A stretch of DNA of 64,000 bases from an uncultured Acidobacteriia bacterium (GTDB taxonomy: Bacteria > Acidobacteriota > Terriglobia > Bryobacterales > Bryobacteraceae). Both the position numbers and the translations under genes were made by a program. The stretch's first letter is position 1; each line of letters begins with the position of its first letter. The stretch spans positions 1-64,000 of the forward strand of contig CAIVVT010000147.1 of assembly GCA_903909435.1 (NCBI GenBank), given 5' to 3'. Under the pieces are notes generated by a model that was not told where the DNA came from, did not search any database, and worked only from the letters and a program-made list of their open reading frames with translations. Shown here piece after piece: positions 35,261 to 44,162 of this stretch.

Positions 35261-37363
35261 GTGGACCTCACGACTCCGATCACCTACGTCAAGGGCGTCG
35301 GTCCACAGCGTGCCGGAGCGCTGGAAGCCAAAGGGCTCGCGACGGCCGGCGATCTGCTCTTTTACGCCCCCTTCCGCTACGAGGATCGCACCAACGTCAA
35401 ACCCCTGAACGATCTCGCGCCTGGTGAAATGGCGGCCGCCATGGCAACCGTACACTCGGTCGCCACACCGAAACTGAGCCGCCGCAATCTCGGCATCGTG
35501 GAGGTGGTTTTCACCGACGGAGCGGGCGGCAGGCTGGTGGGCAAGTGGTTCCACGCGGCGTCGTTTCTAACCAAAATCCTCGAACCCGGGGTGCGTGTCG
35601 CGCTGTACGGAAAAGTGGAATTCGACACGTATTCGCGGGAACTGTCGATGCTGCACCCCGAGTACGAAGTGCTGCGCGGCGACGAAGACGAGGGTGACGA
35701 GAGCCTGCACACGGGACGGATCGTCCCGGTTTACGAGGCCGTAGGCAAGCTGAACACGCGGCTGTTCCGCGCGGTGTTGAAGCGGCTGACCGATCAGTTG
35801 CCGTCCATGCCCGACGCATTGCCCGAGACGATCCGCCAGCGCCTAGGACTGCCGGGGCTCGAAACCGCCGTGCGCGAACTGCACTTCCCTCCGGCGGGCA
35901 CCGATCTGCGCTTGCTCAACAACTTCCGCTCCCCCGCGCAGAGCCGCATGATCTTCGAGGAGTTCTTCTGGCTGGAAACCGGCCTCTCGCTCAAGCGGCG
36001 GCAGGCTCAGACCGAGCACGGCATCGCATTTGCGCTCACCGATCGCGTGCGCGAGCAAGTGAAGCAGATGCTGCCGTTCAAGCCCACGGCGGCGCAGAAG
36101 AAAGTCCTGGGCGAAATCGCACGCGACATGGCCTTGCCCATCCCGATGAGCCGGCTGCTGCAAGGGGACGTAGGTAGCGGCAAAACGATTGTGGCAGCGC
36201 AGGCGGCCGTGATCGCCATCGAAAACGGCTATCAGGCAGTTCTGCTCGCGCCGACCGAGATCCTCGCCGCCCAGCACGCCGTCAACTTGCGCCGGATTTT
36301 CGAGCCGCTGGCCTATCGCATCGTGCCGCTTACGGGATCGATGACGAAGAAGGAGAAGGAACTGGTCAAGCGCTCGCTAGCGTCCGGGTACGCCCAGATC
36401 GCTGTGGGCACGCACGCGCTGCTGGAGGGGGACGTCGAGTTCCACAAACTCGGGCTGGCGATCATCGACGAGCAGCATCGCTTCGGCGTGCTGCAAAGAA
36501 AAGCGCTGCAGCAAAAGGGAGTCTCCCCGGACGTGCTGGTGATGACCGCTACGCCAATTCCGCGCACGCTGGCGCTGACGATTTACGGCGACCTGGACGT
36601 GTCCACCATCGATAGCCTGCCCCCGGGCCGCAAGCCGATCCAGACGTTTCACAAAACGCACATCGAGATCGAGCTGGTGTATAGCTTCGTGCTGCGCGAG
36701 GTGCGCCAGGGTCGGCAGGCCTACATCGTGTATCCGGCCATTGAGGAGTCAGAGACCATCGCCATGAAAGCCGCGCAAAAGGCGTATGCCGAGCTTTCGA
36801 CGCACGTATTTCCCGACTTGAAAGTGGGCCTGCTGCATGGCAAGCTTCCGGCCGAAGAGAAGGAAGCCACGATGGCTGCATTCCAGCGCGGCGAGGTGCA
36901 GGTACTGGTCTCCACCACTGTGATTGAAGTGGGTGTGGACGTACCGAACGCCACGGTCATGGTGGTTGAAAACGCGGAGCGCTTCGGGTTGGCTCAGATC
37001 CACCAACTGCGGGGCAGGGTAGGGCGCGGCAGCGAGCAAAGCTATTGCGTTTTGGTCACCGAGAAACTGAACGATACGGGGAGAGAGAGAATCCGCACGC
37101 TGGTTGACTCGTGCGACGGATTCAAGATCGCCGAAATGGACCTGCGCTTGCGGGGGCCGGGAGAGTTTCTGGGCACCAAGCAATCTGGTCTTCCTGTGTT
37201 CCGCATCGGTAACCTGATCAGGGACTCGGAGATTCTGGTGCTGGCGCGGCACGAGGCCCAGAGCTTCGTGGCGAACCCGCCATCGCCTGAGGCGCTGGAC
37301 GATGCGCTGCGATACGTCCACGACCAATGGCAGCGGCGCTACGGGTTGGCGCTCATCGGATAG
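35261..37363 (+). CDS. recG: ATP-dependent DNA helicase RecG
   Basis: A 700-residue helicase that remodels stalled replication forks and Holliday junctions. The N-terminal wedge/OB region begins DLTTPITYVKGVGPQRAGAL and includes FYAPFRYEDRT. Helicase motifs follow: I GDVGSGKT, II DEQHRFGVLQ, III TATPIPRTLA, and V/VI QLRGRVGRGSEQSYC. I start at the GTG 35261, which has GAGGG at good spacing; the open frame continues much further upstream but overlaps the divergent oxidoreductase gene and lacks similarity. It is followed directly by a hairpin repeat and then rsmD. Confidence 0.96.
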   Translation: MDLTTPITYVKGVGPQRAGALEAKGLATAGDLLFYAPFRYEDRTNVKPLNDLAPGEMAAAMATVHSVATPKLSRRNLGIVEVVFTDGAGGRLVGKWFHAASFLTKILEPGVRVALYGKVEFDTYSRELSMLHPEYEVLRGDEDEGDESLHTGRIVPVYEAVGKLNTRLFRAVLKRLTDQLPSMPDALPETIRQRLGLPGLETAVRELHFPPAGTDLRLLNNFRSPAQSRMIFEEFFWLETGLSLKRRQAQTEHGIAFALTDRVREQVKQMLPFKPTAAQKKVLGEIARDMALPIPMSRLLQGDVGSGKTIVAAQAAVIAIENGYQAVLLAPTEILAAQHAVNLRRIFEPLAYRIVPLTGSMTKKEKELVKRSLASGYAQIAVGTHALLEGDVEFHKLGLAIIDEQHRFGVLQRKALQQKGVSPDVLVMTATPIPRTLALTIYGDLDVSTIDSLPPGRKPIQTFHKTHIEIELVYSFVLREVRQGRQAYIVYPAIEESETIAMKAAQKAYAELSTHVFPDLKVGLLHGKLPAEEKEATMAAFQRGEVQVLVSTTVIEVGVDVPNATVMVVENAERFGLAQIHQLRGRVGRGSEQSYCVLVTEKLNDTGRERIRTLVDSCDGFKIAEMDLRLRGPGEFLGTKQSGLPVFRIGNLIRDSEILVLARHEAQSFVANPPSPEALDDALRYVHDQWQRRYGLALIG

Positions 37364-37364
37364 T

Positions 37365-37445
37365 GGGACAGACGATCGCTTGCGTCGTCTGTCTGTCCGT
37401 GCCAGCGAACAGCACGCGACAGAGGACGCAAGCGATCATCCGTCC
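37365..37445. repeat. REP/MITE-like palindromic element after recG
   Basis: The left arm 37365-37393 (GGGACAGACGATCGCTTGCG...) is nearly complementary to the right arm 37418-37445 (...CGCAAGCGATCATCCGTCC), with a short spacer. The core CGCTTGCG is matched in both arms. It begins one base after the recG stop codon. The form is that of a small dispersed hairpin repeat. It has no coding capacity and no transposase nearby. Confidence 0.75.
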
Positions 37446-37496
37446 TACTTGTTCCGGACCTGCGGCCATCCAGTTTCGAGTGAGAATGAAGTTACT

Positions 37497-38033
37497 ATGC
37501 GTGTGATTGGCGGAGAGTTCCGCAGCAGGAAGCTCAAGACCCCGGCCGGCGATTCCGTGCGGCCTACCCCCGACCGGCTGCGGGAAGCGCTGTTCAATAT
37601 CCTGTCGCCGCGGATCGTCGATTCGGTATTTCTGGATGCGTACGCGGGTAGCGGCTCGGTGGGCATTGAAGCTCTTAGCCGCGGGGCGAAGAGGTCGATT
37701 TTCATCGAGAAGAGCCGCGCGGCGCTACGAGCCTTGCAGGAGAACATTGCCGCGCTAGGGATCAAGGAGCGGTGCGAAGTCTGTCCCGACAGCGCGTCGA
37801 CAGTGATCACGCGATTTGCGGCCGACATCGTGTTCCTCGACCCACCGTACCCGCGCGAGATTGAATACGTACGCTGCCTGGAGGCGTTGGGCGGGCAGCC
37901 GCGGCCGCTGATCGTCGTTCAGCACACTTCGAAATTCACGAGCCAGCTCAAAGAGCAATACGGAGCCTTAAGGCGGGTCCGCCTGGTGAGTCAAGGCGAC
38001 AATTCGATGAGCTTCTACGAGCCGCGCGAGTAG
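37497..38033 (+). CDS. rsmD: 16S rRNA (guanine966-N2)-methyltransferase
   Basis: A 178-residue methyltransferase that modifies G966 of 16S rRNA using S-adenosylmethionine. It begins MRVIGGEFRSRKLKTP, typical of RsmD, continues with VRPTPDRLREALFNIL, the SAM-binding DAYAGSGSVGIEALSRG, and the catalytic DPPY (IVFLDPPYP). The ATG at 37497 is fixed by this N-terminal similarity although the frame is open upstream through the palindromic repeat. recG and rsmD lie on the same strand, separated by the repeat element. Confidence 0.95.
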   Translation: MRVIGGEFRSRKLKTPAGDSVRPTPDRLREALFNILSPRIVDSVFLDAYAGSGSVGIEALSRGAKRSIFIEKSRAALRALQENIAALGIKERCEVCPDSASTVITRFAADIVFLDPPYPREIEYVRCLEALGGQPRPLIVVQHTSKFTSQLKEQYGALRRVRLVSQGDNSMSFYEPRE

Positions 38034-38426
38034 CCTGGCTCTTCGCTCAACTGCCGCTTCATCTGTTGAGCATCGTGTCTGCGCGATCGTCCAGGCACCT
38101 GGACCGCGCAGGACCGGAGCCTACGCGCGGACTGGACCGCTCTCTGACGTTCCCGGCTCGGAACTGGAGTAGACGACAGCAGGCGTCTTTCCCGAGCCAG
38201 GGCGGGGGCGACGCGTTCGGGCCGCAACCGGCACAGATCGCGCATGGTCGCGACCGTCACTAGGTCCCTTCCCAGAACTCTCACGGCTCAAATCCTCCCT
38301 GAACCCCAGCCATACCTCGCCGAACCTCGCCATCTCACGTCAGGCGTACTAAGGCGTGGTCACTTTCTGTAGAACACATCGTACATGAATGCAGAGGCGC
38401 ACAGAGCCACTAAGGAACAAGGAACC
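38034..38426. other. Intergenic region before the duplicated module
   Basis: About 390 bases with no gene I can support. The final 40 bases (GCAGAGGCGCACAGAGCC...AAGGAACAAGGAACC) resemble the sequence just before the second copy of the module at 40981, so the duplication includes the untranslated leader with its ribosome binding site. Confidence 0.5.
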
Positions 38427-38840
38427 ATGAAACTCTTTTCGAAGTTAGTAGTTACCAGCGCGGTGATCGCCCTCGCTTTCATTTCCACCGCCAATGCACA
38501 GAGCATGCGCATTGATGTCCCGTTTGGCTTCAGAGCCGGCAACGCGACCCTGCCCGCAGGCACGTACAAGGTCGATCTGAATCTGACTTCTCAACGCGTG
38601 GCGTTGAGTCAACTGGACGGGAAGGCGAGTTGCTTCCTCACGGTCAAAGCCTTTGACGGAAAGGGCCAAGTCAACAACGGGTCGTTGGTGTTTCACCAAT
38701 ACGGCAGTTCGTACTTCCTCTCAAAGGTGCGTGCCGTGGGTGCCAGCACCGCGGAAATGTTTACAACCCGGGCCGAACGTGAACTCGCCAAGGCGCAGCC
38801 CGCGGTGAGGCCGACGACAGTGATTGCACTCGGACGGTAA
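38427..38840 (+). CDS. Small secreted protein, copy 1 of duplicated module
   Basis: A 137-residue protein with a clear signal peptide (MKLFSKLVVTSAVIALAFIS, then TANAQS). The mature part has IDVPFGFRAGNATLPAGTYK, VALSQLDGKASCFLTVKAF and LVFHQYGSSYFLSKV, then a Ala/Arg-rich C-terminus. It looks like a small beta-rich domain. It is a close paralogue of the protein at 40981. I know of similar secreted proteins with VPFxFxxGxxxLPAGTY in Acidobacteriota but no function. AAGGAACAAGGAACC provides the ribosome binding site. It precedes the HTH-TPR regulator gene on the same strand by about 250 bases. Confidence 0.85.
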   Translation: MKLFSKLVVTSAVIALAFISTANAQSMRIDVPFGFRAGNATLPAGTYKVDLNLTSQRVALSQLDGKASCFLTVKAFDGKGQVNNGSLVFHQYGSSYFLSKVRAVGASTAEMFTTRAERELAKAQPAVRPTTVIALGR

Positions 38841-39093
38841 GCCCATTTTGCCGCTCTACGCGACGTGCGCGGCTGTCACCGGCCGCGCGCATCGAAAAAC
38901 TTCGGCCTGACGGATCTCTGCTGACCGGCCCGCAACAGCCGGCAGCCGAGAGATCCGCCAGGCCCCTTCCAGCGGAGCTCAAAAACTTTACATCCAACCA
39001 GCGAACCGAAACGGGGGGATCTCGTCTCTAATACAAGCCGGCAATCAGCATTGGCATTGGCAGGCTGCGACTACGACTTCCGGCACGGAAACC
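38841..39093. other. Spacer inside copy 1 of the duplicated module
   Basis: 253 bases without a gene. An inverted repeat of CGGCCTGACGGATCTC / GAGATCCGCCAGGCC type (about 38905-38965) could be a hairpin that ends the small-gene transcript. Confidence 0.35.
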
Positions 39094-40662
39094 ATGCGCG
39101 ACCTCGAACCCTCGAAGCCTGCTCCCATTTCGCCACACGCGGCTCAGAAGCCTGCCGATGGGCGCGAGGGGAGGCTTGATTCGTGGAAGGAAATCGCCAG
39201 CTACCTGAATCGCGGGGCTCGAACGGTCCAGCGCTGGGAGCGCGAGGCCGGACTGCCAGTACATCGACTGCAGCACGAGAGGCTCGGATCCGTGTACGCC
39301 TGGCGCGGTGAACTTGACGCATGGTGGAAGAGCCGCGGTTCGCTTGTAGATAAACCGATTGCGGAAGATGCTCCGGAATCCCCCTCCATCGCCGTGCTGC
39401 CCTTTTCCGACCTGAGCCAGGGGAAAGATCAGCAATATTTCTGCGAAGGCACCGCCGAAGAAATCATCAGCCGTCTGGCTCGCATCAAGGCGATTCGCGT
39501 TGTCTCGCGGACCTCTGCATTCCATGCGAGTGCCCTCACCAGCGACCTGCGGGAGCTCGGGCGCCGGCTGCGTGTGGCGACGATCCTGGAGGGGAGTGTG
39601 CGCAAAGCGGGCGATGTGTTGCGCATCACTGTCCAATTGGCCGATGTAGAGACGGGCTATCACCGCTGGTCCGGCCGATTCGACAGTGAAATCAATGACC
39701 TTTTCGCGATTCAGGATGAAATCGCGCGCAGCGTCGTTGAAGCGTTGCAGGTGGACCTGACTGCGAACGAGAGCGCCGCGCTGCACCTGCTGCCCACTTC
39801 CAACTTGCGCGCATACGACACCTATCTGCGCGGCCGCCAATACTACTACCAGTTCGGCGTAAAGAACATGGAATCGGCGGTCCATCTGTTCGTGCAGGCG
39901 ATCTCGCTCGATCCCAAGTTCGCTCATGCCTACGCCGGGTTGGCCGACTGCTGGTGTTATCTCTATCTCTACTCTGACCGGACCGAAACCATCCTCGAGC
40001 AGGCGTTGTGGGCCAGCAGCAAAGCCATCGAGATGGCTCCGGATTCAGCCTCAGCCCTTGCCTCTTATGGCTTCGCCCTCTCGATCTCCGGACGCGATGC
40101 TGAGGCGGAAGGTGCCTTTGAGACTGCGGCCCGCGTCGATGCGCAGTTGTTCGAAGCGCGCTATTACTACGCCCGGCACTGCTTTGTACGAGGCCGGGTG
40201 CACAAGGCGGCAGAGCTATACGAATCGGCTATGCGCGTTCGCCCCGACGACTACCAGTCGCCGTTGCTGGTCGCGCAGTTGTACAGCGATGGCGGCCGTT
40301 CCGAAGACGCTGCTGCCATGCGGCGCCTGGGCATCAAACTCGCTGAAGAGCACCTGAAAGTGAATCCGTCGGACTCTCGCGCGCTCTATCTGGCGGCCAA
40401 CGGACTGGTAGCGCTGGGAGACCGCGAGAGCGGCGAAGCCTACGTAAAGCGCTCTCTGCAGGTTTCGCCTGAAGATCCGATGCTACTCTACAACGTGGGA
40501 TGTGTTTACTCGCTGCTGGGCCGCGTTGAGGCCGCCCTGGAATGCCTGGATCAGGCGGCGGCGCGCGGGATGACACAAAGGGGCTGGTACGAGCACGACA
40601 GCGACCTGGCGCCCCTGCGCGATCATCCGCGATTCCAGCAACTGCTGGTGGGGCTACCGTAG
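39094..40662 (+). CDS. HTH-TolB-like-TPR regulator, copy 1
   Basis: A 522-residue protein. Residues about 28-80 hold an excisionase/MerR-like helix-turn-helix (LDSWKEIASYLNRGARTVQR, then WEREAGLPVHRLQ). Residues about 95-235 are a TolB-N/FlgO-like domain (IAVLPFSDLSQGKDQQYFCE, VVSRTSAFH, ILEGSVRKAGDVLRITVQL). The rest (about 245-520) is TPR repeats, e.g. HAYAGLADCWCYLYLYSDRT and PMLLYNVGCVYSLLGRVEAA. This combination is common in Acidobacteriota and thought to be a one-component regulator, but ligand and targets are unknown. No membrane helix is evident. Same length as, and highly similar to, the protein at 41677. Confidence 0.88.
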   Translation: MRDLEPSKPAPISPHAAQKPADGREGRLDSWKEIASYLNRGARTVQRWEREAGLPVHRLQHERLGSVYAWRGELDAWWKSRGSLVDKPIAEDAPESPSIAVLPFSDLSQGKDQQYFCEGTAEEIISRLARIKAIRVVSRTSAFHASALTSDLRELGRRLRVATILEGSVRKAGDVLRITVQLADVETGYHRWSGRFDSEINDLFAIQDEIARSVVEALQVDLTANESAALHLLPTSNLRAYDTYLRGRQYYYQFGVKNMESAVHLFVQAISLDPKFAHAYAGLADCWCYLYLYSDRTETILEQALWASSKAIEMAPDSASALASYGFALSISGRDAEAEGAFETAARVDAQLFEARYYYARHCFVRGRVHKAAELYESAMRVRPDDYQSPLLVAQLYSDGGRSEDAAAMRRLGIKLAEEHLKVNPSDSRALYLAANGLVALGDRESGEAYVKRSLQVSPEDPMLLYNVGCVYSLLGRVEAALECLDQAAARGMTQRGWYEHDSDLAPLRDHPRFQQLLVGLP

Positions 40663-40980
40663 GCGATTAGTACCTGCTTGAGTTACTAAACTGACCAACG
40701 GCGCATTCGCCCGCGACAAGACAGGCAACTTTCCGCTCGGCCCGCCGGCCACTGCCCTCGTTGTGAGGAGCCTCAGCCTCCACGAGTTGACCGGCCCTGC
40801 TCCCCTATTTCGAAATGCCTGTTGCGCCCGCCTCCGGATGGAGACTGAAACTCCGCCCATGACACGCCAAAGTGCGCCAACGCTCCAGTGGCGCGCTAAG
40901 GCGCTCTCGCTTTTTCCGAAACTGATCGTCAATGGATACAGACAGGCACACAGCCGTTGAAGAAACAAGGAGCAGATACA
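40663..40980. other. Spacer between the two copies of the module
   Basis: 318 bases with no supportable gene. The last 35 bases (CAGGCACACAGCCGTTGAAG...AAGGAGCAG) match the leader of the first copy, marking the left edge of the second duplicate. Confidence 0.45.
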
Positions 40981-41397
40981 ATGAGAGTCATCTCGAAGCT
41001 GGCAATTTCGAGCGCGGTGATCGCCCTCGCGCTCATCTCCACAGCCAATGCGCAGAGCATGCGCGTTTCCGTTCCGTTCGGGTTCCGGGCCGGCCAGCAA
41101 TTGCTTCCGGCAGGCACTTACAACGTTGAAGTCAGCCAACAGAATCGGCGCGTCACGCTGACTCAACTGGAAGGCAAAGCCGGCTGTTTCGCAGCGGTCA
41201 AGTCCTACAGCGGATCGGGTATGACGGGGCAGGGCAAGCTGGTATTCAATCAATATGGGAGTTCCTACTTTTTGACGCATGTGACTCCTGCAGGTGCGAC
41301 CAGCGCAGCGGAGTTGTTCAGTAGCCGGGCCGAGCGGGAGCTGGCCAAAGTGGAGAAGCCCGTCAAGACCGTGGTGGTCGGCGTCTCCGGCATGTGA
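40981..41397 (+). CDS. Small secreted protein, copy 2 of duplicated module
   Basis: A 138-residue secreted protein with signal peptide MRVISKLAISSAVIALALIS then TANAQS, nearly the same as copy 1. The mature part keeps VPFGFRAGQQLLPAGTYNVE, VTLTQLEGKAGCFAAVKSY, LVFNQYGSSYFLTHV and SRAERELAKVE. The middle loop and C-terminus differ most. AAGGAGCAG lies just upstream. It shares its order, orientation and spacing with copy 1: secreted protein first, regulator second. Function unknown. Confidence 0.85.
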   Translation: MRVISKLAISSAVIALALISTANAQSMRVSVPFGFRAGQQLLPAGTYNVEVSQQNRRVTLTQLEGKAGCFAAVKSYSGSGMTGQGKLVFNQYGSSYFLTHVTPAGATSAAELFSSRAERELAKVEKPVKTVVVGVSGM

Positions 41398-41676
41398 GAG
41401 CCGCATGAGTCTGCTGCTCAGCCCGGCGCAGGACCGTGGCGCGCAGCGAGAGCCTGGGCCCGGCCAATTCCCCACCTGCATTCCCGGCGGATCTCCCCGA
41501 ACCGGCCCGAAAAGGGCAGCTTCGGGCAGATCCAGCCGGGCTTTCTTTTGCGACGAATCCCTAATCAGTCACGCTCGAAAAACGGAACAACCACGCGGGG
41601 AAGGCGTCTATTGCTGGGACGGGCGTGCGGCCCCGGTCCTGCGGGGTGGAATCTGCCGCCGCTCGCCGGGCGAACC
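41398..41676. other. Spacer inside copy 2 of the duplicated module
   Basis: 279 bases without a separate gene; the regulator frame is open upstream of its ATG, but that part is not conserved with copy 1. A CCGGCGGATCTCC...GCAGATCCAGCCGGG pair (about 41487-41540) may form a hairpin at the place where copy 1 also has one. Confidence 0.35.
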
Positions 41677-43245
41677 ATGAGCGACTCCAAGTCCGCGAAC
41701 ACTCTACCGGCCCCACCGTATGGCGCGAATCAGACTATTGAAGCGCGTGGGGCGAGGCTGGACTCCTGGAAGGAGATTGCGAGCTATCTGAAGCGGGGAG
41801 TTCGGACGGTGCAACGCTGGGAAAGCGAAGCCGGGCTCCCCGTGCACCGGCTGCAGCACGAGAAACTCGGCTCGGCATACGCCTGGAAGAGCGAACTTGA
41901 CGCGTGGTGGAAGAGCCGGGGAGCGCACCTCGACAGACCAGCCGGCAGCGCCGGGACAGCCACTCCCTCGATAGCGGTGCTGCCCTTCTCCGACTTGAGT
42001 CAGGAACAGGACCAGCAGTACTTCTGCCAAGGTATTGCCGAGGAGATCATCAGCCGCCTGACGAAGGTCCAGGCAATTCGAGTAGTCTCCCGCAGCTCCG
42101 CATTCCACGCAAATGCACTGGCCAGCGATCCGCGCCAATTGGGCCGCAGGCTCCGCGTGGGTGCGCTGCTCGAAGGAAGCGTGCGCAAAGCGGGCGGCAG
42201 GCTGCGCATCACCGTCCAACTGTCGGATGTCGAAACGGGCTATCAGCGCTGGTCCGGGCGATTCGACCGTGAGTTCAGCGACGTTTTTGCGATTCAGGAT
42301 GAAATCGCGCGCTGTGTGGTCGAGGCGTTGGAGGTGGACTTATCCGCAAATGAGAAAGCGGCACTGCAGGTCCTGCCGACCTCCAATTTGCGCGCCTACG
42401 AATACTATCTCCAAGGCCGCCAGCACTACTATCAGTTCGGCCCGAGGAGCATGGACTCGGCGGTTCATCTCTTTGTCCAGGCGATTTCGCTCGATCCCAA
42501 TTTCGCCCAGTCCTACGCGGGTCTGGCCGACTGCTGGTGCTACATCTACCTTTACTCCGATCGCAGCGGGACGGTTCGGGAGCAGGCCGAGTGGGCCAGT
42601 CGCAAGGCCCTGGAACTGGTGCCCGACTCGGCGCATGCACACGCTTCTTATGGTTTCGCGCTGTCCGTCTCGGGACGGGACGCCGAGGCAGAGCAGGCCT
42701 TCGAGACCGCCGCACGCCTCGATCCAGCGCTATTTGAGGCGTGGTACTTCTACGCGCGCCATTGTTTCGTTCGAGATCAGGGGCAGAAGGCGATTGGACT
42801 CTACGAGGCGGCCATGCGCGTCCGGCCGGACGACTATCAGTCGCCGTTGCTGGCGGCTCAGATCTACGACGATTACAGGCGCCCGGCCGACGCAATTGCA
42901 GCCCGCCGCCGAGGTATCCGGCTCGCGGAGGAGCACATGAAGGTGAACCCGGAGGACGCCCGGGCGCTGTACATGGCGGCCAATGGATTCGTCGCTCTGG
43001 GAGACTCTAAACGCGGTCTGGAGTATGCGCAAAGGGCTGTTGATGCTCGCCCCGAGGACCCCATGCTGCTCTACAACGTCGGCTGTATCTACTCGATGCT
43101 CGGCCGGTCTGAGGATGCGCTGGAGTGCTTGGAGCGGGCGGCAGCGCGCGGGCTGACGCAGCGCGGTTGGTACGCAAACGACAGCAATCTGGCGACGTTG
43201 CGCGACCATCCGCGATTCCAGCAGTTGCTCGCGCGGTTGCCATAG
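41677..43245 (+). CDS. HTH-TolB-like-TPR regulator, copy 2
   Basis: A 522-residue paralogue of the protein at 39094, with the same three-part layout: helix-turn-helix (LDSWKEIASYLKRGVRTVQR, then WESEAGLPVHRLQ), TolB-N/FlgO-like domain (IAVLPFSDLSQEQDQQYFCQ, LLEGSVRKAGGRLRITVQL) and TPR repeats to the end (PMLLYNVGCIYSMLGRSEDA). The HTH, including its recognition helix, differs from copy 1 only by a few residues (ARTVQRWERE versus VRTVQRWESE), so the two may share operators. The first 25 residues before the HTH are not conserved. Start at ATG 41677 gives exactly the length of copy 1. Confidence 0.88.
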   Translation: MSDSKSANTLPAPPYGANQTIEARGARLDSWKEIASYLKRGVRTVQRWESEAGLPVHRLQHEKLGSAYAWKSELDAWWKSRGAHLDRPAGSAGTATPSIAVLPFSDLSQEQDQQYFCQGIAEEIISRLTKVQAIRVVSRSSAFHANALASDPRQLGRRLRVGALLEGSVRKAGGRLRITVQLSDVETGYQRWSGRFDREFSDVFAIQDEIARCVVEALEVDLSANEKAALQVLPTSNLRAYEYYLQGRQHYYQFGPRSMDSAVHLFVQAISLDPNFAQSYAGLADCWCYIYLYSDRSGTVREQAEWASRKALELVPDSAHAHASYGFALSVSGRDAEAEQAFETAARLDPALFEAWYFYARHCFVRDQGQKAIGLYEAAMRVRPDDYQSPLLAAQIYDDYRRPADAIAARRRGIRLAEEHMKVNPEDARALYMAANGFVALGDSKRGLEYAQRAVDARPEDPMLLYNVGCIYSMLGRSEDALECLERAAARGLTQRGWYANDSNLATLRDHPRFQQLLARLP

Positions 43246-43259
43246 TCCCGGTCGCCGGC

Positions 43260-44162
43260 TCACTGTGCGGACGGTTGATGTGCCGCCGCGAAACTCGCCG
43301 CTGCGATCCGGCACAACACGAGCGATTGCTCCCACCGGTCACACTCTTCAACGAGTTCGCCGCTGACCTGTCGTAGCAGTCGCCCGTAGTAGATGCCGGG
43401 GCTAAGCAGTTCGGGCACGAAGAGAATGTAGTCACCGTGCGACGCGCTGCCGAGGAATCCTCGAAACGCTTGGGTCCACAGGTCGCGGAAGTGCCCTACA
43501 TAGGGATGCCTATCCGTGTCGCCGTCCCCAATGTCCACCTGCATCGACCCCGGGTTGCCGATGCGCCCGTGAATGAACCGCACCCGCTCCAGCACGGGCC
43601 GGATGAACTCCAGCTTGTTTTCAAAGCCGCCGTAGACCATCTCCAGCCCCGTATACCAGTGGGAGAAATCGCCGTTGAAGCGCAGTTCCGGGAAACGCTT
43701 CACGAACTGAACGGTCCGCCAGGGGTCCTGAAAAATGGTGGCCCGATGGGTCTCGACGTACAGCGGCACGCGCGAGCGGTCCGAGGCAGCGAGAACGGCT
43801 TCGATCAAGTGAGACGCGTCGTCGTCGTCCTCCATGCCCCAACCGATGTGGAGGGTTGCGCACTCGACTCCCTCGTCCGCAAAACGCTCCGCCAGCGGAG
43901 CCATCTCGGCGGGCGTGTTGACCCGACCCGACGATGCGTAGCCCAATTCCAGGCGCGTGCAGGCGGCTCGTTCCGCAGGGGTGGCGGGAGCGGTGAACTG
44001 GACTCCGCTGTAACCCGCTTCGCGAATCGCCGCAAATAGCGCCTCGGGCTCGCGTGTTTTCGGCGCCGTCGAAAACGCAGGCAAGTCCTCCAGCGACATC
44101 AGGTTCAGGTAGCACCGCAGGGCGGGCGGCGCGGCGGTGGCGTAGTTTGTGTTTCGGATCAT
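43260..44162 (-). CDS. Sugar phosphate isomerase/epimerase-like TIM barrel
   Basis: A 300-residue protein of the AP-endonuclease-2/xylose-isomerase-like TIM-barrel family. Probable metal ligands are in VPLYVETHRATIF (Glu), RFNGDFSHW (Asp), RFIHGRIGNP (His) and FVPELLSPG (Glu), in the order usual for the family. Such enzymes isomerise or epimerise sugars, inositols or related compounds. It begins inside the stop of the dioxygenase-like gene (ATGA overlap at 44159-44162), so the two form an operon and may act on one pathway. The specific substrate cannot be named. Confidence 0.85.
   Translation of the reverse strand: MIRNTNYATAAPPALRCYLNLMSLEDLPAFSTAPKTREPEALFAAIREAGYSGVQFTAPATPAERAACTRLELGYASSGRVNTPAEMAPLAERFADEGVECATLHIGWGMEDDDDASHLIEAVLAASDRSRVPLYVETHRATIFQDPWRTVQFVKRFPELRFNGDFSHWYTGLEMVYGGFENKLEFIRPVLERVRFIHGRIGNPGSMQVDIGDGDTDRHPYVGHFRDLWTQAFRGFLGSASHGDYILFVPELLSPGIYYGRLLRQVSGELVEECDRWEQSLVLCRIAAASFAAAHQPSAQ

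Noticed and set aside
35243-35554. N-terminal extension of the oxidoreductase frame
   Set aside because: It runs antisense through the recG start, and the probable signal peptide begins at 35242.
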